Source of the DNA: Aristolochia californica
Taxonomy: Eukaryota > Streptophyta > Magnoliopsida > Piperales > Aristolochiaceae
Assembly: GCA_029961685.1 (NCBI GenBank)
Contig: JARWKL010000012.1
Span: 19,515,227-19,579,226, forward strand
Direction: 5' to 3'
DNA: 64,000 bases
Under the pieces are notes generated by a model. It searched no databases and was not told where the DNA came from. It saw nothing but the letters and a program-made list of their open reading frames with translations. Positions 1 to 10,556 of this stretch are shown piece by piece. A program made the translations under genes and the position numbers. Each line of letters opens with the position of its first letter. Position 1 is the first letter of the stretch.

Positions 1-351
1 CTATTGAAGATCACCACCGATTTGGCTCTGCAGAATGCTTCAAGAACAAGTGGTCTCATCAAGAAGATGAACTCTGTAGCTTGCGAAGACTTGACCAAGG
101 ACCAGTTGAATACCTGCCTCAACGCCTACACCTCTGCCGTTTCCTCTTTGCAGGAAAGCGTCCAAGCCTGTGCCGCGAAAAAGTACGACGGAGCCAAGCT
201 GGGGGTGGTACTGGATGGGGCAGCACAGTGCGAGAAGGCGTTTGAGAATGGAAATGGGTCTCTGTTAGCTGATGAGAACAGAAATCTCCGTCAGCTCGTC
301 ACCATTGCTCAGGCCTTGCACCGTTTTGCTACCAAATACTCGAAACATTGA
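1..351 (+). CDS. PMEI-domain protein, C-terminal part (unit 1)
   Basis: This is the 3' part of an intronless pectin methylesterase/invertase inhibitor-like gene cut by the window start. It reads in frame from base 1 and stops at 349-351, giving the last 116 residues. It matches residues 71-186 of the complete copy at 16876-17436, so the missing part is the signal peptide and first cysteine pair. The remaining cysteines correspond to C98, C109, C127 and C147 of the full protein; C109 and C147 are the likely second conserved disulfide of the family. A poly(A) signal AATAAA lies at 463-468. The family is secreted and inhibits pectin methylesterases or acid invertases in the apoplast; which of the two cannot be told here. 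Confidence 0.88.
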   Translation, partial: LLKITTDLALQNASRTSGLIKKMNSVACEDLTKDQLNTCLNAYTSAVSSLQESVQACAAKKYDGAKLGVVLDGAAQCEKAFENGNGSLLADENRNLRQLVTIAQALHRFATKYSKH

Positions 352-904
352 TAATTTGATCTCTTCTTCTGCGTTCTTGGTGTGCCATTGCTTTGTCCAT
401 CTCCTTGGACGCAGCCATCTCCTATTTTTTGTGTTGTTTGGATCAATTAAGTTGCAGTACATAATAAAATAACTGGGAAGAACTGAAGAGAAATTTCAGA
501 GTTGTTACTGTTCAAACTCTTATCCTGCATGGTTACATGTCCTTAGTTCATAGTGACTTTGATAGCTCCCTCAGATGTGATTCATCTCTTTTTGGAAGAA
601 CGAGTTATGTTTTGATGATCCCACTAAGTTTTAAAACTATAAGGTGTTGATTCACTTCTCTTCTTCAACTTTATTATATATTTTTTATGTTTGTTAATGG
701 TTTTGGAGCTTCTATTGTAGTCGGGCTTTAAATCTTCTCCGTGGTGTGTAGCAATTCTCTAAGCAGTAAGAATTGGTTCTGTGTTATAAGATGAACACGA
801 TTTGCAAGATACAGTAATGTTGCAACCATTGATTTGATGGGAAGGCTTTCTTTGTATTAGGAGAAATATGCCTTAAAAACAAGGTATTTTTTAAAATAAC
901 TTGA
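352..904. other. PMEI 3' flank, no gene seen
   Basis: Apart from the AATAAA at 463-468, which suits the PMEI 3' UTR, this is AT-rich sequence with no supported gene. The same stretch follows the PMEI copies at 17437 and 34454. Confidence 0.6.
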
Positions 905-1400
905 TGCTTTCTCTGATACAAAGCTCGATTGGTTGCTAAAAGTTATACTCAGTGTTGAATATGATGAAACTTTTTCTCTTATTGCCAAGATGAAATCGAT
1001 CAGCGTTCTTATTACTAGCAACCAATTTTAAATGGGAGTTACATCTGTTTGACGTCAAAAAAAATTATTCTTAAATAGTATACTCTCTAAGGAAGTCTAC
1101 ATGTACCAACCACCTGGTTATGTGGTTGAGAGGGAGAAAGTATGTCGGCTGAATAAAGCAATATATGTGTTGAAACAATCTCCACAAACTTGATTTGATA
1201 AATTTACCATTGTAGTTAAAAAAAACTTGTGATCAAGAGGTGTGAAAGTGATCACTCAATGTGTACCAGAAATTCCACTAGTCAACATTCTTATGGTGGA
1301 ATATGTGGATTATATTGTTATTACGGGCAGTGACCTATGTGGGCATTTAGTACCAAAGACCTCGGGCTTCTCAAGTACTTCCTCTCTTTTCCATAGACTG
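905..1400 (+). pseudogene. Ty1-copia reverse transcriptase relic (unit 1)
   Basis: Conceptual translation in shifting frames shows landmarks of a copia RVT_2 domain in order: a segment like VKLDVK/FDVK near 1047-1056, a QPPGY motif near 1107-1121, a KAIYVLKQSP block near 1157-1185 and a YVDYIVITGS block near 1302-1332. The last corresponds to the catalytic YVDD box with the second aspartate changed to tyrosine. Stops and frameshifts interrupt it throughout. No LTRs or other pol domains flank it, so it is a short orphan fragment that predates the tandem amplification (it is also at 17990 and 35007). Confidence 0.75.
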
Positions 1401-3305
1401 ATTTTTTATTTTTCTCAGTAAGACTCAAACTCTTGCCTTCACTTTGTCTCCATCTTTCAAGGGTGCTTCAAGATTTGACTTTCTATGATGCTTGATGCTT
1501 GATGGTTGAGGATTTTGAGAAGCTTGATTCGTTTTGATGCTTTAGACCTTGAAATGCACTTCTCTTCAAGGAAAAATATTTGAAATACTTAATTTATAAT
1601 TGTTAGCTCTATCAAGTTTTGTTATCAACAAAATCAAAAAGGGAATCAACATACAATCAACAACTCCTCCTTGGAAAACCTAACTAAATAGAAACTCTTT
1701 TCAATTGAGGAAGGGAAGGTATTCTCTAAGCACTTCCCAATAAGAAAGACAGGCAAAATGACCCTTCATCTTTTCAATGAAAGAAAGAAGAGATATCTTC
1801 CCAAGTGCATAGCGGCATTTAGTGTTAACTCTACAAAAAAATTATGATGAACTTGATTTTTTAGTTCAATAAGAATATATATATATATATATATATATAT
1901 TAATTACAATATGTCACAATCTTTTTTTTATTTAGAAAACGGAGCAATGACTGCTACTTTCCCCTTCTCCCTCCATCCTCCCTCCTCCCTTCCCTCCACC
2001 CATCAAAGTTTGCCTACGCTTTTCAAAAATCAATTTTAAGCCAAACCATATCTCAAGTGACTCAATCTCTACTCAGTTCAAGTTGTGCCCAATCTTATCT
2101 TATGCATATATAAATTCTATGTAGGAATAATTTCAAGACACTTAAATAAGAATGACTTATATGCCCACTGGAGGGCCAGAATATTTATTGTACTATTAAA
2201 TTAAATTAATTTTTTTTAAAATTCTTTAATTATGAGCTTCTCCTTTACGTACACTATTTTTCCTGCATTTACTTTCAATGGTACATTAAAGAACTCTAAA
2301 AGATAAACATATTCAAAGAAATTAAAAATGATAACTAGGGAAATAATAATTTTGGAAAAAAATATGGTACGAGTCACATATTAGGCCAAATGGACACATG
2401 GATATGTAAATTAGTAACATTGATAAAGGGTAGGACTTATGACTGAACCGACACGTACTAGTTACTTGGGAAGACGATACGGTTATGAATCACAATTGCA
2501 TCCATGGAGAGACATTCATAATCTACTTAAGCAAGGTTAGTTTTTGGTTATATAATCTAATTTAAAATATAATATTTCAAATATATAAATATATATTAAA
2601 AAGGAAATCTAGGGAAATAAATTTTGGAAAATTGTTAGGATTTGACCATTTAATTTATGTTTTACAATTATGAAAAGCAATTATGTTCAATTTTTAGGCT
2701 GGGTTTGATGAATTCAGCCTGATTCTTCGATCAATAAATTACCAAGACATGAATTTAATATATTAAATAGTAACCCAAACTGACCTATTTATGACTAAGG
2801 TTGGATTTAATTTGGGTTAAACAAGGGGCAAGTTTGGGTATGTTTTAATAGGGATGTTGAGAGTGTTGGGGGAGGGAAAGAGAAAGTAAGTTCTAGGGTT
2901 ACATTAATATATTTCATAAGAGTTTAATGGTGTAGATTATTAATATACATAACATATAACTCAATAGCAATGAATAATTTTAAAAATTAGTGTTAGTTAA
3001 GGAATCATACTAATTGGAATCTAAATGATATACTAGCATCGTAACTTGTAATATGTTATGTTAATTTAAAATCAGGTTGTAGCGGCATTATGTGCCTAAG
3101 TCAATCTAAAATCAAGTTTTAAAATTTTCTAATTCCACATTTGAAACAGGCTCTTACATCACATACATCTTCTTCCTGCATCATTTAGATCTTCTTTGAT
3201 TTTTTGACAAATAAAAACTTTCATGAATGGATTGTAAAATATAAAAATAATTTTATGAATAGGGTATATAACAAAATATGCTATTAATCTAAATCTCAAT
3301 GTGTA
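1401..3305. other. Non-coding AT-rich spacer (unit 1)
   Basis: No supported gene. It holds an (AT)n tract at 1874-1901 and a pyrimidine-rich C/T stretch at about 1956-2001. Short ORFs here lack recognisable domains. Confidence 0.5.
1874..1901. repeat. (AT)n microsatellite, short allele
   Basis: An uninterrupted AT dinucleotide run of about 28 bp. The same site is about 98 bp in unit 2 and about 40 bp in unit 3, making it the main length difference between units in this region. Confidence 0.95.
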
Positions 3306-3503
3306 TTGGTCCCTCTGCATTTGCATTCTATAGTCAACTCTACAACTCTTCCTATCACAAACTCTAGAGCCCATTTCTTCTTTCTTCAAACTCTACTATC
3401 TCGCTCACCCAAGAATCCCTCCTCCATACACACTCCCACAACTCCTAACCGGCCAAGACTATCTTTTTCCTACCCCTCTCGAACGGTCTGTTTGGAACCC
3501 TAG
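3306..3503 (+). other. Short Ser/Thr/Pro-rich ORF, possible relic exon (unit 1)
   Basis: A 65-codon ORF whose product is rich in Ser, Thr, Pro and basic residues with almost no acidic ones, a composition like a chloroplast transit peptide. It ends just before the foldback element at 3514 and no continuing exon is seen. It is kept in all three units, but that means little because whole units are nearly identical. I do not recognise a family; it may be chance. Confidence 0.2.
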
Positions 3504-3513
3504 AAAAAAAAAA

Positions 3514-3615
3514 GAATTTGACCATTACTATTCCCAAAAATAGTTGTTGAAAACGAAATAATGATCAAATTCTCCTTTTCATTAACTATTTTTGGGAATA
3601 ATAATGGTCAAATTC
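3514..3615. repeat. Foldback (MITE-like) hairpin, unit 1
   Basis: Two arms of about 40 bp are near-perfect inverted repeats: the left arm from 3514 begins GAATTTGACCATTACTATTC, and the right arm ending at 3615 is its reverse complement with about three mismatches. The loop is about 22 nt. No clear target-site duplication is visible. The size suits a small foldback MITE; a hairpin RNA precursor is the other reading. Confidence 0.8.
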
Positions 3616-3885
3616 GTATATTATTTTTTTTCATACTAAGCCCTCTTGTCAAATTTTAGGGATTTATCTTTGTCATATCAAAACCTTCATTTTCAAATTG
3701 TAAACGCATAATCTGTATATATATGTATGTAGTAGGTTACATACAAAAGACTAATAGAAGAAGAAATAAAAAATATTTGAACATCCATGCCTTTATTTTC
3801 CTTCTTATTTCTTTTAATGAACGCATTTCACATGACACATGTAAGGGTTTTTTCCATCAGATAGACCATGATAAATGACTTGAAA

Positions 3886-4059
3886 CATCATTGAGCCGCT
3901 GTAAAGAAAGCTCAGAGGAGGTGAATTTTATCACTAGACATCTTCAATGAATTTAAAAGAAAAAGAAGAATTTCAGAAAAAAGCCAACATAGAACTCAAA
4001 ATGATAAATTTTATAAGAAAGTTGATGTTTGTTTTGAGTGTGGGAAACCACGACATAGA
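3886..4059 (+). pseudogene. Copia gag relic, first zinc-knuckle half (unit 1)
   Basis: From about 3902 this matches the gag relic at 41210-41371 and ends in the start of a CCHC zinc knuckle (CFEC, 4028-4039) of a Ty1-copia gag polyprotein. The knuckle is cut after its histidine by the solo LTR at 4060. The first 16 bases (3886-3901) are identical to the 3' end of the DODA genes (5725-5740), marking an old junction. Stop codons show it is dead. Confidence 0.7.
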
Positions 4060-4534
4060 TGTTTAGTTGTGGAGCCTAATTAACGTCTTACGCTGAGTCG
4101 GTACGTGGGTCGACCTTCGCAGTAAGGACGCCATGGGGGTTAGAAAGGGGGTGGAGCCCTCGCTGGATCCACGATATATTGACTGCTGTTTCATTAAGGG
4201 TAGTTTGGAGATTTCACTCTTGTATCGTGGTTGCCCTAATTTTCTCTTTATATTTGGGGCACCTCTATTAGGGTTTCATTCAATCACCACAGAGACTTTG
4301 AGTTGCAGCCCGAGAGAGGTTAGAGTAAAACACTTGTAAGTGTGTATGATTTCTCTTTGTAAACTCATTCATCTTCATAGTGGATTATTGCGGCGGTGGA
4401 AGACAGGACGTATTATCACCTTGAGGCGAACTTGTATAAATCTTGTTGTTTGTTCTCATGCTTAATTTTCCTTTCTTTCATGATTATTATTATTGCTCTT
4501 CTTAGTTTAGAATTAGGGTGTCTAATTCCTAACA
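4060..4534 (+). mobile_element. Solo LTR with ATAGA target duplication (unit 1)
   Basis: A 475-bp segment starts TGTTTAG and ends CCTAACA, terminal inverted repeats typical of a Ty1-copia LTR, and is flanked by perfect 5-bp direct repeats ATAGA at 4055-4059 and 4535-4539. It has no internal region, so it is a solo LTR left by LTR-LTR recombination. It inserted inside the zinc knuckle of an older copia gag. The plus orientation is inferred from the typical R/U5-like end (GATTATTGCGGCGG near 4382). Confidence 0.85.
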
Positions 4535-5415
4535 ATAGAAGGAACAAATATCCAAACCTTGAAGGAAGAACCCCATCCACAATCAAAGATCCCAAGAACA
4601 AGAAGAAAGTTTTGATCTAAGGTTGTGATGCTATGGATGAAGAGTCTAGCCACTCGAAAGAAGAAGACAGCGATGTTGGACTCATGGCAATTGAAGACAA
4701 TGATGACGAGTCTACCACCTCCGAAGAGGTAAGTTATTTGGACTATGAAACTGAGGTTGAATTACTTTAAGAAAAGTTTATTCATAGAATAAAGAAATAC
4801 AAAGAAAAATGCAATGCTCGATTACATGAAATTACAATGCTCAAGAAGGAGTTTGTTGTTTTTAAGGAAGTTAATAAAAGCCATTTAGCAAGTATCTCAA
4901 GACAAAGTGCATTGATAGACAAGCTATCATGTGATAGGCTTGCATTTGAAAAGAATAGTTTAGAGTTAGAACAATAAGTCATACTTCTATCTCAAGAAGA
5001 AAGTAGGGAAAAACAAAAAAAATAAAAAATAAAGCAAGAAGTTCTCTTTTATTACTCACATTAGATGTCACTATTGCAATAAGATGGGTCAATATGCCCA
5101 CATTTGCCAAGTTAAGAACGAAAATAGCATCAAACAAACTTGGGTACCCGAATTAACTGAAAATGTTGTGGTAACCCAAAAGAACTTAGGCAAACAAGTT
5201 TGGAAGCCCGAATCACCTACCACATCAAATGTCATCCCAAAGGGACCCAACCTAAAATGGATCTCTTACGGTTAAACTTTTCGTGATATAGGTAAGTCTC
5301 CGAGCCAAGGCACCGAAAAATATTTAGATTTTGGATAGCGGTTACTCAAGGTACATACTAGTGATAAGATGAAGTTCATTGAACTCAATCCCAAAGATTA
5401 TTTAAATTTAAATAA
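4535..5415 (+). pseudogene. Copia gag/protease relic, right part (unit 1)
   Basis: This continues the gag interrupted by the LTR. It has an acidic linker (DEESSHSKEE near 4634), a coiled region, a second CCHC knuckle at about 5072-5113 whose histidine is replaced by glutamine (MGQYAHIC), a KQTWVP linker, and at about 5320-5400 the start of the aspartic protease in broken frame. The domain order resembles Sirevirus-like copia elements. It is truncated within the protease and followed by the DODA 3' flank. Confidence 0.75.
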
Positions 5416-5726
5416 TATTTTTAAATACAATCCTTTTATAAGTTCAATTTCTACATATAATTAAACGGCCCTTTTTAGATACAACAAACGAGACATGCAA
5501 TACAAGTACCCTTTCAAAAATTGTATTTCTAAATAATGAAACTCGAATTTTGTGTTTTTAATCACTTTCTAAGAACTAAAGTAGAAATATGAACATTGAG
5601 TAACCAACGGCAGTATTAATTACTTGGCGAATGGCTTTATTAGCACATAACCTATCCAATACACACGGAGGAGCAAAGAATTACAATGGAAAAGCAAATT
5701 GACAAATGAAAGAGGAGTTAAAAGCA
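5416..5726. other. DODA 3' flank (unit 1)
   Basis: Non-coding sequence downstream of the minus-strand DODA gene. TTTATT at 5636-5641 reads AATAAA on the minus strand, about 85 nt past the stop, and is a likely poly(A) signal. Confidence 0.6.
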
Positions 5727-6834
5727 TCATTGAGCCGCTGCGAAACGGTAGGAAGCATAAGAGAGAGAAGCCAGAGACCAGCTATGGTGGATGAGTTCCG
5801 CCTTCGTCTTCACGCCAGCAGCCCCCAACGCGACATGCAACGGGTAGAAATGCTCCGGCGATGGATGCGCCATCTTCGGGAACGGCGCCTTCACGTTGTA
5901 GTGGTTCACGTCGTCGTGTCTGAAAGCATAGAATGGATCAGTCTTATAGAAACAAATTCAACCGTTGCGAGTACTGAGTGACGTGAGTTGAGCTGTTACC
6001 GTCCATCGAGGAGTGCTTCCTTGAGCCATGTATCGAAGGCGAGAGCCCAAGGAAAGACGGGTTCGTTATCAGAACCAAGCACCTGAAGATTATGGGTGGC
6101 ATTGCCGGAGCCGATGATGAGGACCCCTTGGTCCCGTAGGGGAGCCAGGGCTTTGCCCATGTTGTAGTGATGGGTTCCGTCCTTGTCGGTTTGGATAGAG
6201 AGCTCGACGACGGGAACGTCGGCATTTGGGTACATGAGAATTAAGGGGACCCATGCGCCGTGGTCGAGCCCCCGGCACTTCTCTTCCTTCACCTGCTCGA
6301 ATCCTCCCTTGATCAGCAATTCCTTCACTTGATTTGCCAGTTCAGGGGAACCCGGCGCTGGATAACGGAGCTGCAGTGCAGACGGAAACTCGTCATGTTG
6401 ATTTTTATTAGTGGTAAATGACAACTTGCAGTGGAAGAAAATGACACAGAAACTATCCAAATCAGTTCAAAATAACGAGAGACATGTAGAATGCAGCCTT
6501 CAATTTCGAACAGTTAAACCCCTTCCTCGAAAACGGCTCTAAATTTTCAAAAAGAATGGGAAAGATAAGCGAAAGAAAGAAGGAGAGCAACGGAGTTCAA
6601 TAGCCAAACCTGAGGCATGGGCTCAGGAAACATCTGGAAGACGTTGATGGTATCGTTTCGATCAACAACGGTGACGGTGGGTTCAGCCGTTTCCCAGTGA
6701 GCGGAGATGATGAGAATACCTCTGGGCTTCGTCGCCAAGATATTCTCCTGCCATTGCTGCAAGAAAGGCCTGACCGGCAGCGAAGCGTCGATGGCCACAG
6801 TAGGGGCTCCGTGACCGATGAAGAAGGTGTCCAT
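5727..6834 (-). CDS. LigB-type extradiol dioxygenase (DODA-like), unit 1
   Basis: Three exons read on the minus strand: 6834-6610 (225 nt), 6370-6000 (371 nt) and 5919-5727 (193 nt). The GT-AG introns are 239 and 80 nt, with phases 0 and 2. The product is 262 residues, normal for plant 4,5-DOPA extradiol dioxygenase-like proteins. Visible motifs are HGAP (H8), SAHWE (H46), DHGAW (H112), THNL (H168), HFYPLHV (H227) and HHSW (243-246). By analogy with bacterial YgiD, H8, H46, H168 and H227 fit the metal-site ligands. HNL at 168-170 is the pattern of non-betalain plant LigB proteins. The family opens catechol rings; in Arabidopsis LigB serves arabidopyrone synthesis. The substrate here is unknown. 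Cytosolic location is inferred from the absence of a signal peptide. Confidence 0.92.
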
Positions 6835-7060
6835 GGTGCTGGAGTCTTTGTAGGGAGACCAAGAAAGAGGATTTGCTTATATAGATGTCAATGGAGATTG
6901 AAGACGTACATCCCCTATCGACTGGTTCTCTTTGACCATCTTTTCTTTTGCCTGTTTACTTGAGTCCGTTGGTCAAGCGTGGTTTGCGCCGCCGGTCAAA
7001 GAGTGGCCACCAAGGGTGGGCGTGTTTGCTTGTGCCCATCTCCTTCCCCTGTCGGTGATA
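6835..7060 (-). promoter_or_regulatory. DODA promoter with TATA box (unit 1)
   Basis: On the minus strand TATATAAGC (6883-6875) lies about 40 nt before the ATG, implying a very short 5' UTR. About 215 bp here are clearly homologous to the promoter of the plus-strand DODA gene at 63121-63327, so the two genes share an ancestral promoter. Confidence 0.7.
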
Positions 7061-8245
7061 GATTATTATCTTAGAGGAAAAGTCTGAAGGTGAAGGTGTC
7101 TGATACTTAATAAAAAAATTTATATGCCCACCTTAATTACTAGCCAGCTCACCCCTCTACCATTGTTGTTCCCTTCATACCTGTTCCTCTTCTTAGAAAT
7201 AGTATTTGACCATTTACCACAGATGTAGAGTTCTAAAGTCCACACAAAAAGACTCCTAGTTGCAAGACCTGGATAGTGAGCCCAACAAATATATATCCAG
7301 CACAAATTTGTTAAAAAACATTAAATGGAGGGTATAAACGCATAAACGGTACTTAAGAGTATATAAAGATGAAGCTAATATATATATCCTTATTTAATTT
7401 AATCTAATTTATCTAGTATAGTTTACTATACAAGCATTTGTTTTTCTTCTAGAGCATAATGTGTGCCACAAAATAAGTAATAAGTGATGATCTAATATAT
7501 GTATTTAAAAAAATTAATCTTATCTAACCTTAATACCATAAACGGTCCAATATATGTATTTAATCAAGTTGAAATTGGCTTCTATAGCGGGGCTACAAAC
7601 GAATCGTTACTCAATTAATGATTAAAGATTCAACCAAATTTATCGATTTACTACATATTCAATGGAACAAATATAGATAGTAATTATATTATAACTAATT
7701 TCCAAAAATTATTAAAGGGTAATTTTATAATTTTATAATTTTAATTTCAATAAAGAAAGCCTTATAAAACCCTAATTTTATTTACCTGATCCATACCCTT
7801 ATCTAGCTTGTTATCCTCCTTATCAATTATATTATCAATTGTATGAAATTGATTTAATTTTTTATTTTATGGGAAATTGAAGAGATGAACAACATGAGCC
7901 TACCCTAATTCAATAAAAAAAAATTCTTTTACCTATTACCATCTGAGATTAAATAGTAAATGAGTGGACAATAGAACACCTTCTCCCATTTCAAATGCCA
8001 CAAATAATAAAAATGAAAAAAAAAAGAGTTTTTTAACATACTAACCAAATGTTGTTAGACTAGATTGAAAACATACTAATAAACCAAATTTTCTATACTT
8101 GTCTTCTCCTCATAACTACATGATTTTACTGAAATTTTCTAAAAAGTTTCTCATGACTTTTTTTTTTGTCTTGATCAAAGAGAATCTATTGAAGGGTCTA
8201 ACTACTTGTACCTAGTACTAATTGTTATTAAGTCCATTATTAGCA
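7061..8245. other. AT-rich spacer present only in units 1 and 2
   Basis: No gene seen. Roughly 7140-8180 has no counterpart in unit 3, where the DODA promoter flank is followed within about 100 bp by sequence matching 8240 onwards. Confidence 0.6.
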
Positions 8246-8505
8246 CTTTAAGGTACACACACCTTGAGAGTAACTTAGCAATCTAAGACAGTATCAGATT
8301 ATAAACTACTATAAAATTACTATGAAATTTGTGGTTAATTGTGTTTTTTGCATGGTTGGTGAGTTTAATTTACTGAATCTTTAGTTTAATTAAATTATAG
8401 CCATTGAAATATGATTAAACCTATTCACCCCTCCTCCCCTAGGTTTATCCTTGTATGATCTGATAGTAATTTACTAAAATTACTGTGAAATTTGTGGTTA
8501 ATTGT

Positions 8506-8740
8506 GATTTCTTCATCCGAAGTTCTTCCTCGCCGACGAACGAAAGCCACAGTCCGACGGGAGGTAAGATTTTTATTTAATATTTTTTTTTTTTTTGCGT
8601 CGCCGACCTAACCCTAAAAAATCTCTAACTCTCGCTTCGTTTCAATAGTGATCCTTCATTCTTTGAAAGGTTTTGGAGATATCCCCGAATGGCGAACACT
8701 CTCTATTTCTGTAAGTGTTGATTTTTTTTTCATTTTTATC
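8506..8740 (+). repeat. hAT 5' exon-like block, copy A (unit 1)
   Basis: A segment of about 235 bp is repeated in direct orientation at 9991-10228. Both copies share the CCGAAGTTCTTCCTCG start, a GGAGGTAAGAT donor-like site, a GTTTCAATAG or GTTTCAGCAG acceptor-like site and an ATGGCGAACAC block followed by a GTAAG donor. They look like duplicated non-coding 5' exons of the transposase gene. Confidence 0.7.
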
Positions 8741-8919
8741 TTCTGTATGTTTTCTTCCTCTGCGATTTCGGAGTTGATTTTTGTTTTTCATTTTTATCTT
8801 CTGTACGTTTTCTTCCTCTGCAATTTCAGTGTTGATTTTTTTTTTCATTTTAACTTCTGTACGTTTTCTTCCTCTGTGATTTCAGTGTTGATTTTTTTTT
8901 TTCATTTTTATCTTCTGTA
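8717..8919 (+). repeat. Minisatellite, about 57-bp unit (unit 1)
   Basis: About 3.6 tandem copies start at 8717, 8773, 8831 and 8887. Each consists of GTTGATTTTT, a T-run, CATTTTTATCTTCTGTA, then TTTTCTTCCTCTG and GATTTC. Each unit ends in a polypyrimidine/CAG-like block, so each contains a possible splice acceptor and a GTAAG/GTACG donor-like site. Confidence 0.85.
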
Positions 8920-9990
8920 AGTCTAGTTAGCCTTTGGTTGACAGGACTCTGGGGTTCGTTGTATATATTCCAGATAAAGTTAAATACATCATTTTAATCC
9001 TTTTTTTACCTTTTTCCCTCAATCAATAAGTTTATCTCGTATCGTTTTCTATCGTGTGGTTTTTTTTAAGCATGAAGAGAATTTAGCAGACCATGTAGTT
9101 GATTATTATCTTATTACTCACAGACCTAAACTTTGACCTTCCAATTTCCATTTATATTGCTATCAGCGGTATTGGTTTTAAATGCATAAAACTTCTGTTC
9201 TCTCTTAAGAATCTGTTTAAGCTGAAAAGGATCATTCATCCTTTGCTCAGCATGGCATTCTGTACAGTCGTCATTCATATGTTGTCCTATAGTTGGTATC
9301 CTATACGATTTAGTGTGGACAAAGTCTCAAAGCCCTTCTTCTAGTCACAATATGTGGATTATCAACATTTTCAATGTATAGTGCACTTCTACTTTTGCTA
9401 ATCTCTGTTCATATAGATTGTGTCCATATTAATTATATTTTATCTGGTAGTGGACCTTTTTATCTAAAATGCAATGATTAGTCTTTATCTTTTTTATGCA
9501 GCTTCTATTGTGACTTGGTTCTGTTTTTGTTTTTTTTCAATAACTTGAGAGAATTAAAATTACGATAACATGCTCTTTTAAGCAATTGTGTAGACAAAAA
9601 TCATGTCCTAACTGCAAAACTGTAAAAAAAAAAATTATCTAGTGTGATCAGTGCTTGTTCTTTCTTCATGTGTCTTTTTCTTATTCCTATGGAACTCTTC
9701 CTATTCCTAAATATAATATTGTGGTCCATAAAACAACCATAATAATTACATTGTTGTTCACCAAAACAAAACTTTTTTTTATGCATATGGAACTCAACCC
9801 AATTCTGTAATGTTAGACTAGTAACAGTTCTAGTAAGCATGTATTCATCATACATATTAGATCAGAACATTTTGGAATACAGTACATAATTTTTATTTTT
9901 AGACCCAATATTTCGTTGAATTGATACATTAGATACAGACGGATGTAAATTATCTGTCTTTTTTGCAATCGATTTTTATCCTTCCTCTTC

Positions 9991-10228
9991 GATTTCTTCG
10001 TCCGAAGTTCTTCCTCGCTGACGAGACGAAGCGACGGTCCGACAGGAGGTAAGATTTTTATTTAATGTTCTGTTCTTTTTTCATCGCCGACCTAACCCTA
10101 CAAAGTTTCTAACTCTCGTTTCGTTTCAGCAGTGCCCCTTCATTCTTGGAAAGGCTTTTGGAGATATCCCTGAATGGCGAACACACTTTCTGTTTCTGTA
10201 AGGTTTGAATTTTTTTTTTCATTTTTAT
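9991..10228 (+). repeat. hAT 5' exon-like block, copy B (unit 1)
   Basis: The second copy of the block at 8506-8740, starting 1.48 kb further on. It lies nearer the transposase start (10557), whose own acceptor TTTTTTGTAG ends at 10549. Confidence 0.7.
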
Positions 10229-10556
10229 CATTAATTTCTTGGTATTGAGGTTGAATTTCATCAGAATATTAGAAGAGAATGTTGGTGTGCTTATTTCCTT
10301 CTCTTAGAAGTTTTTAAATTTATATATATAAAAGGATCGGTATATTGGACTGGAAACTATTGGGTGTAGGGCTACAGGCTCAAAGAGACTCCGCTGCATT
10401 GAAAGACAAGGGTTGTTCCCGATTGTTTCAACATCACGTACATTCCTCTAAGAATAGACAAGTATATTAAATTATGTGTAGGATCTTTGTTGTTTGGATA
10501 GCTTTCTTTTCTCTATGTTTTTAATTTGTAATTTTTTTTTTTTTGTAGAAGTAAGA

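Noticed and set aside
5706..5981. Plus-strand 91-codon ORF over DODA exon 3
   Set aside because: It is the antisense shadow of a well-supported exon; the same holds for other ORFs opposite DODA exons in each unit.
8717..8919. CRISPR-like array
   Set aside because: The units are contiguous T-rich tandem repeats without spacers in a plant transposon.
8506..10228. The two direct repeats as LTRs of a small retroelement
   Set aside because: They lack TG/CA ends, primer-binding site and polypurine tract, and contain splice-like sites; duplicated transposase 5' exons fit better.
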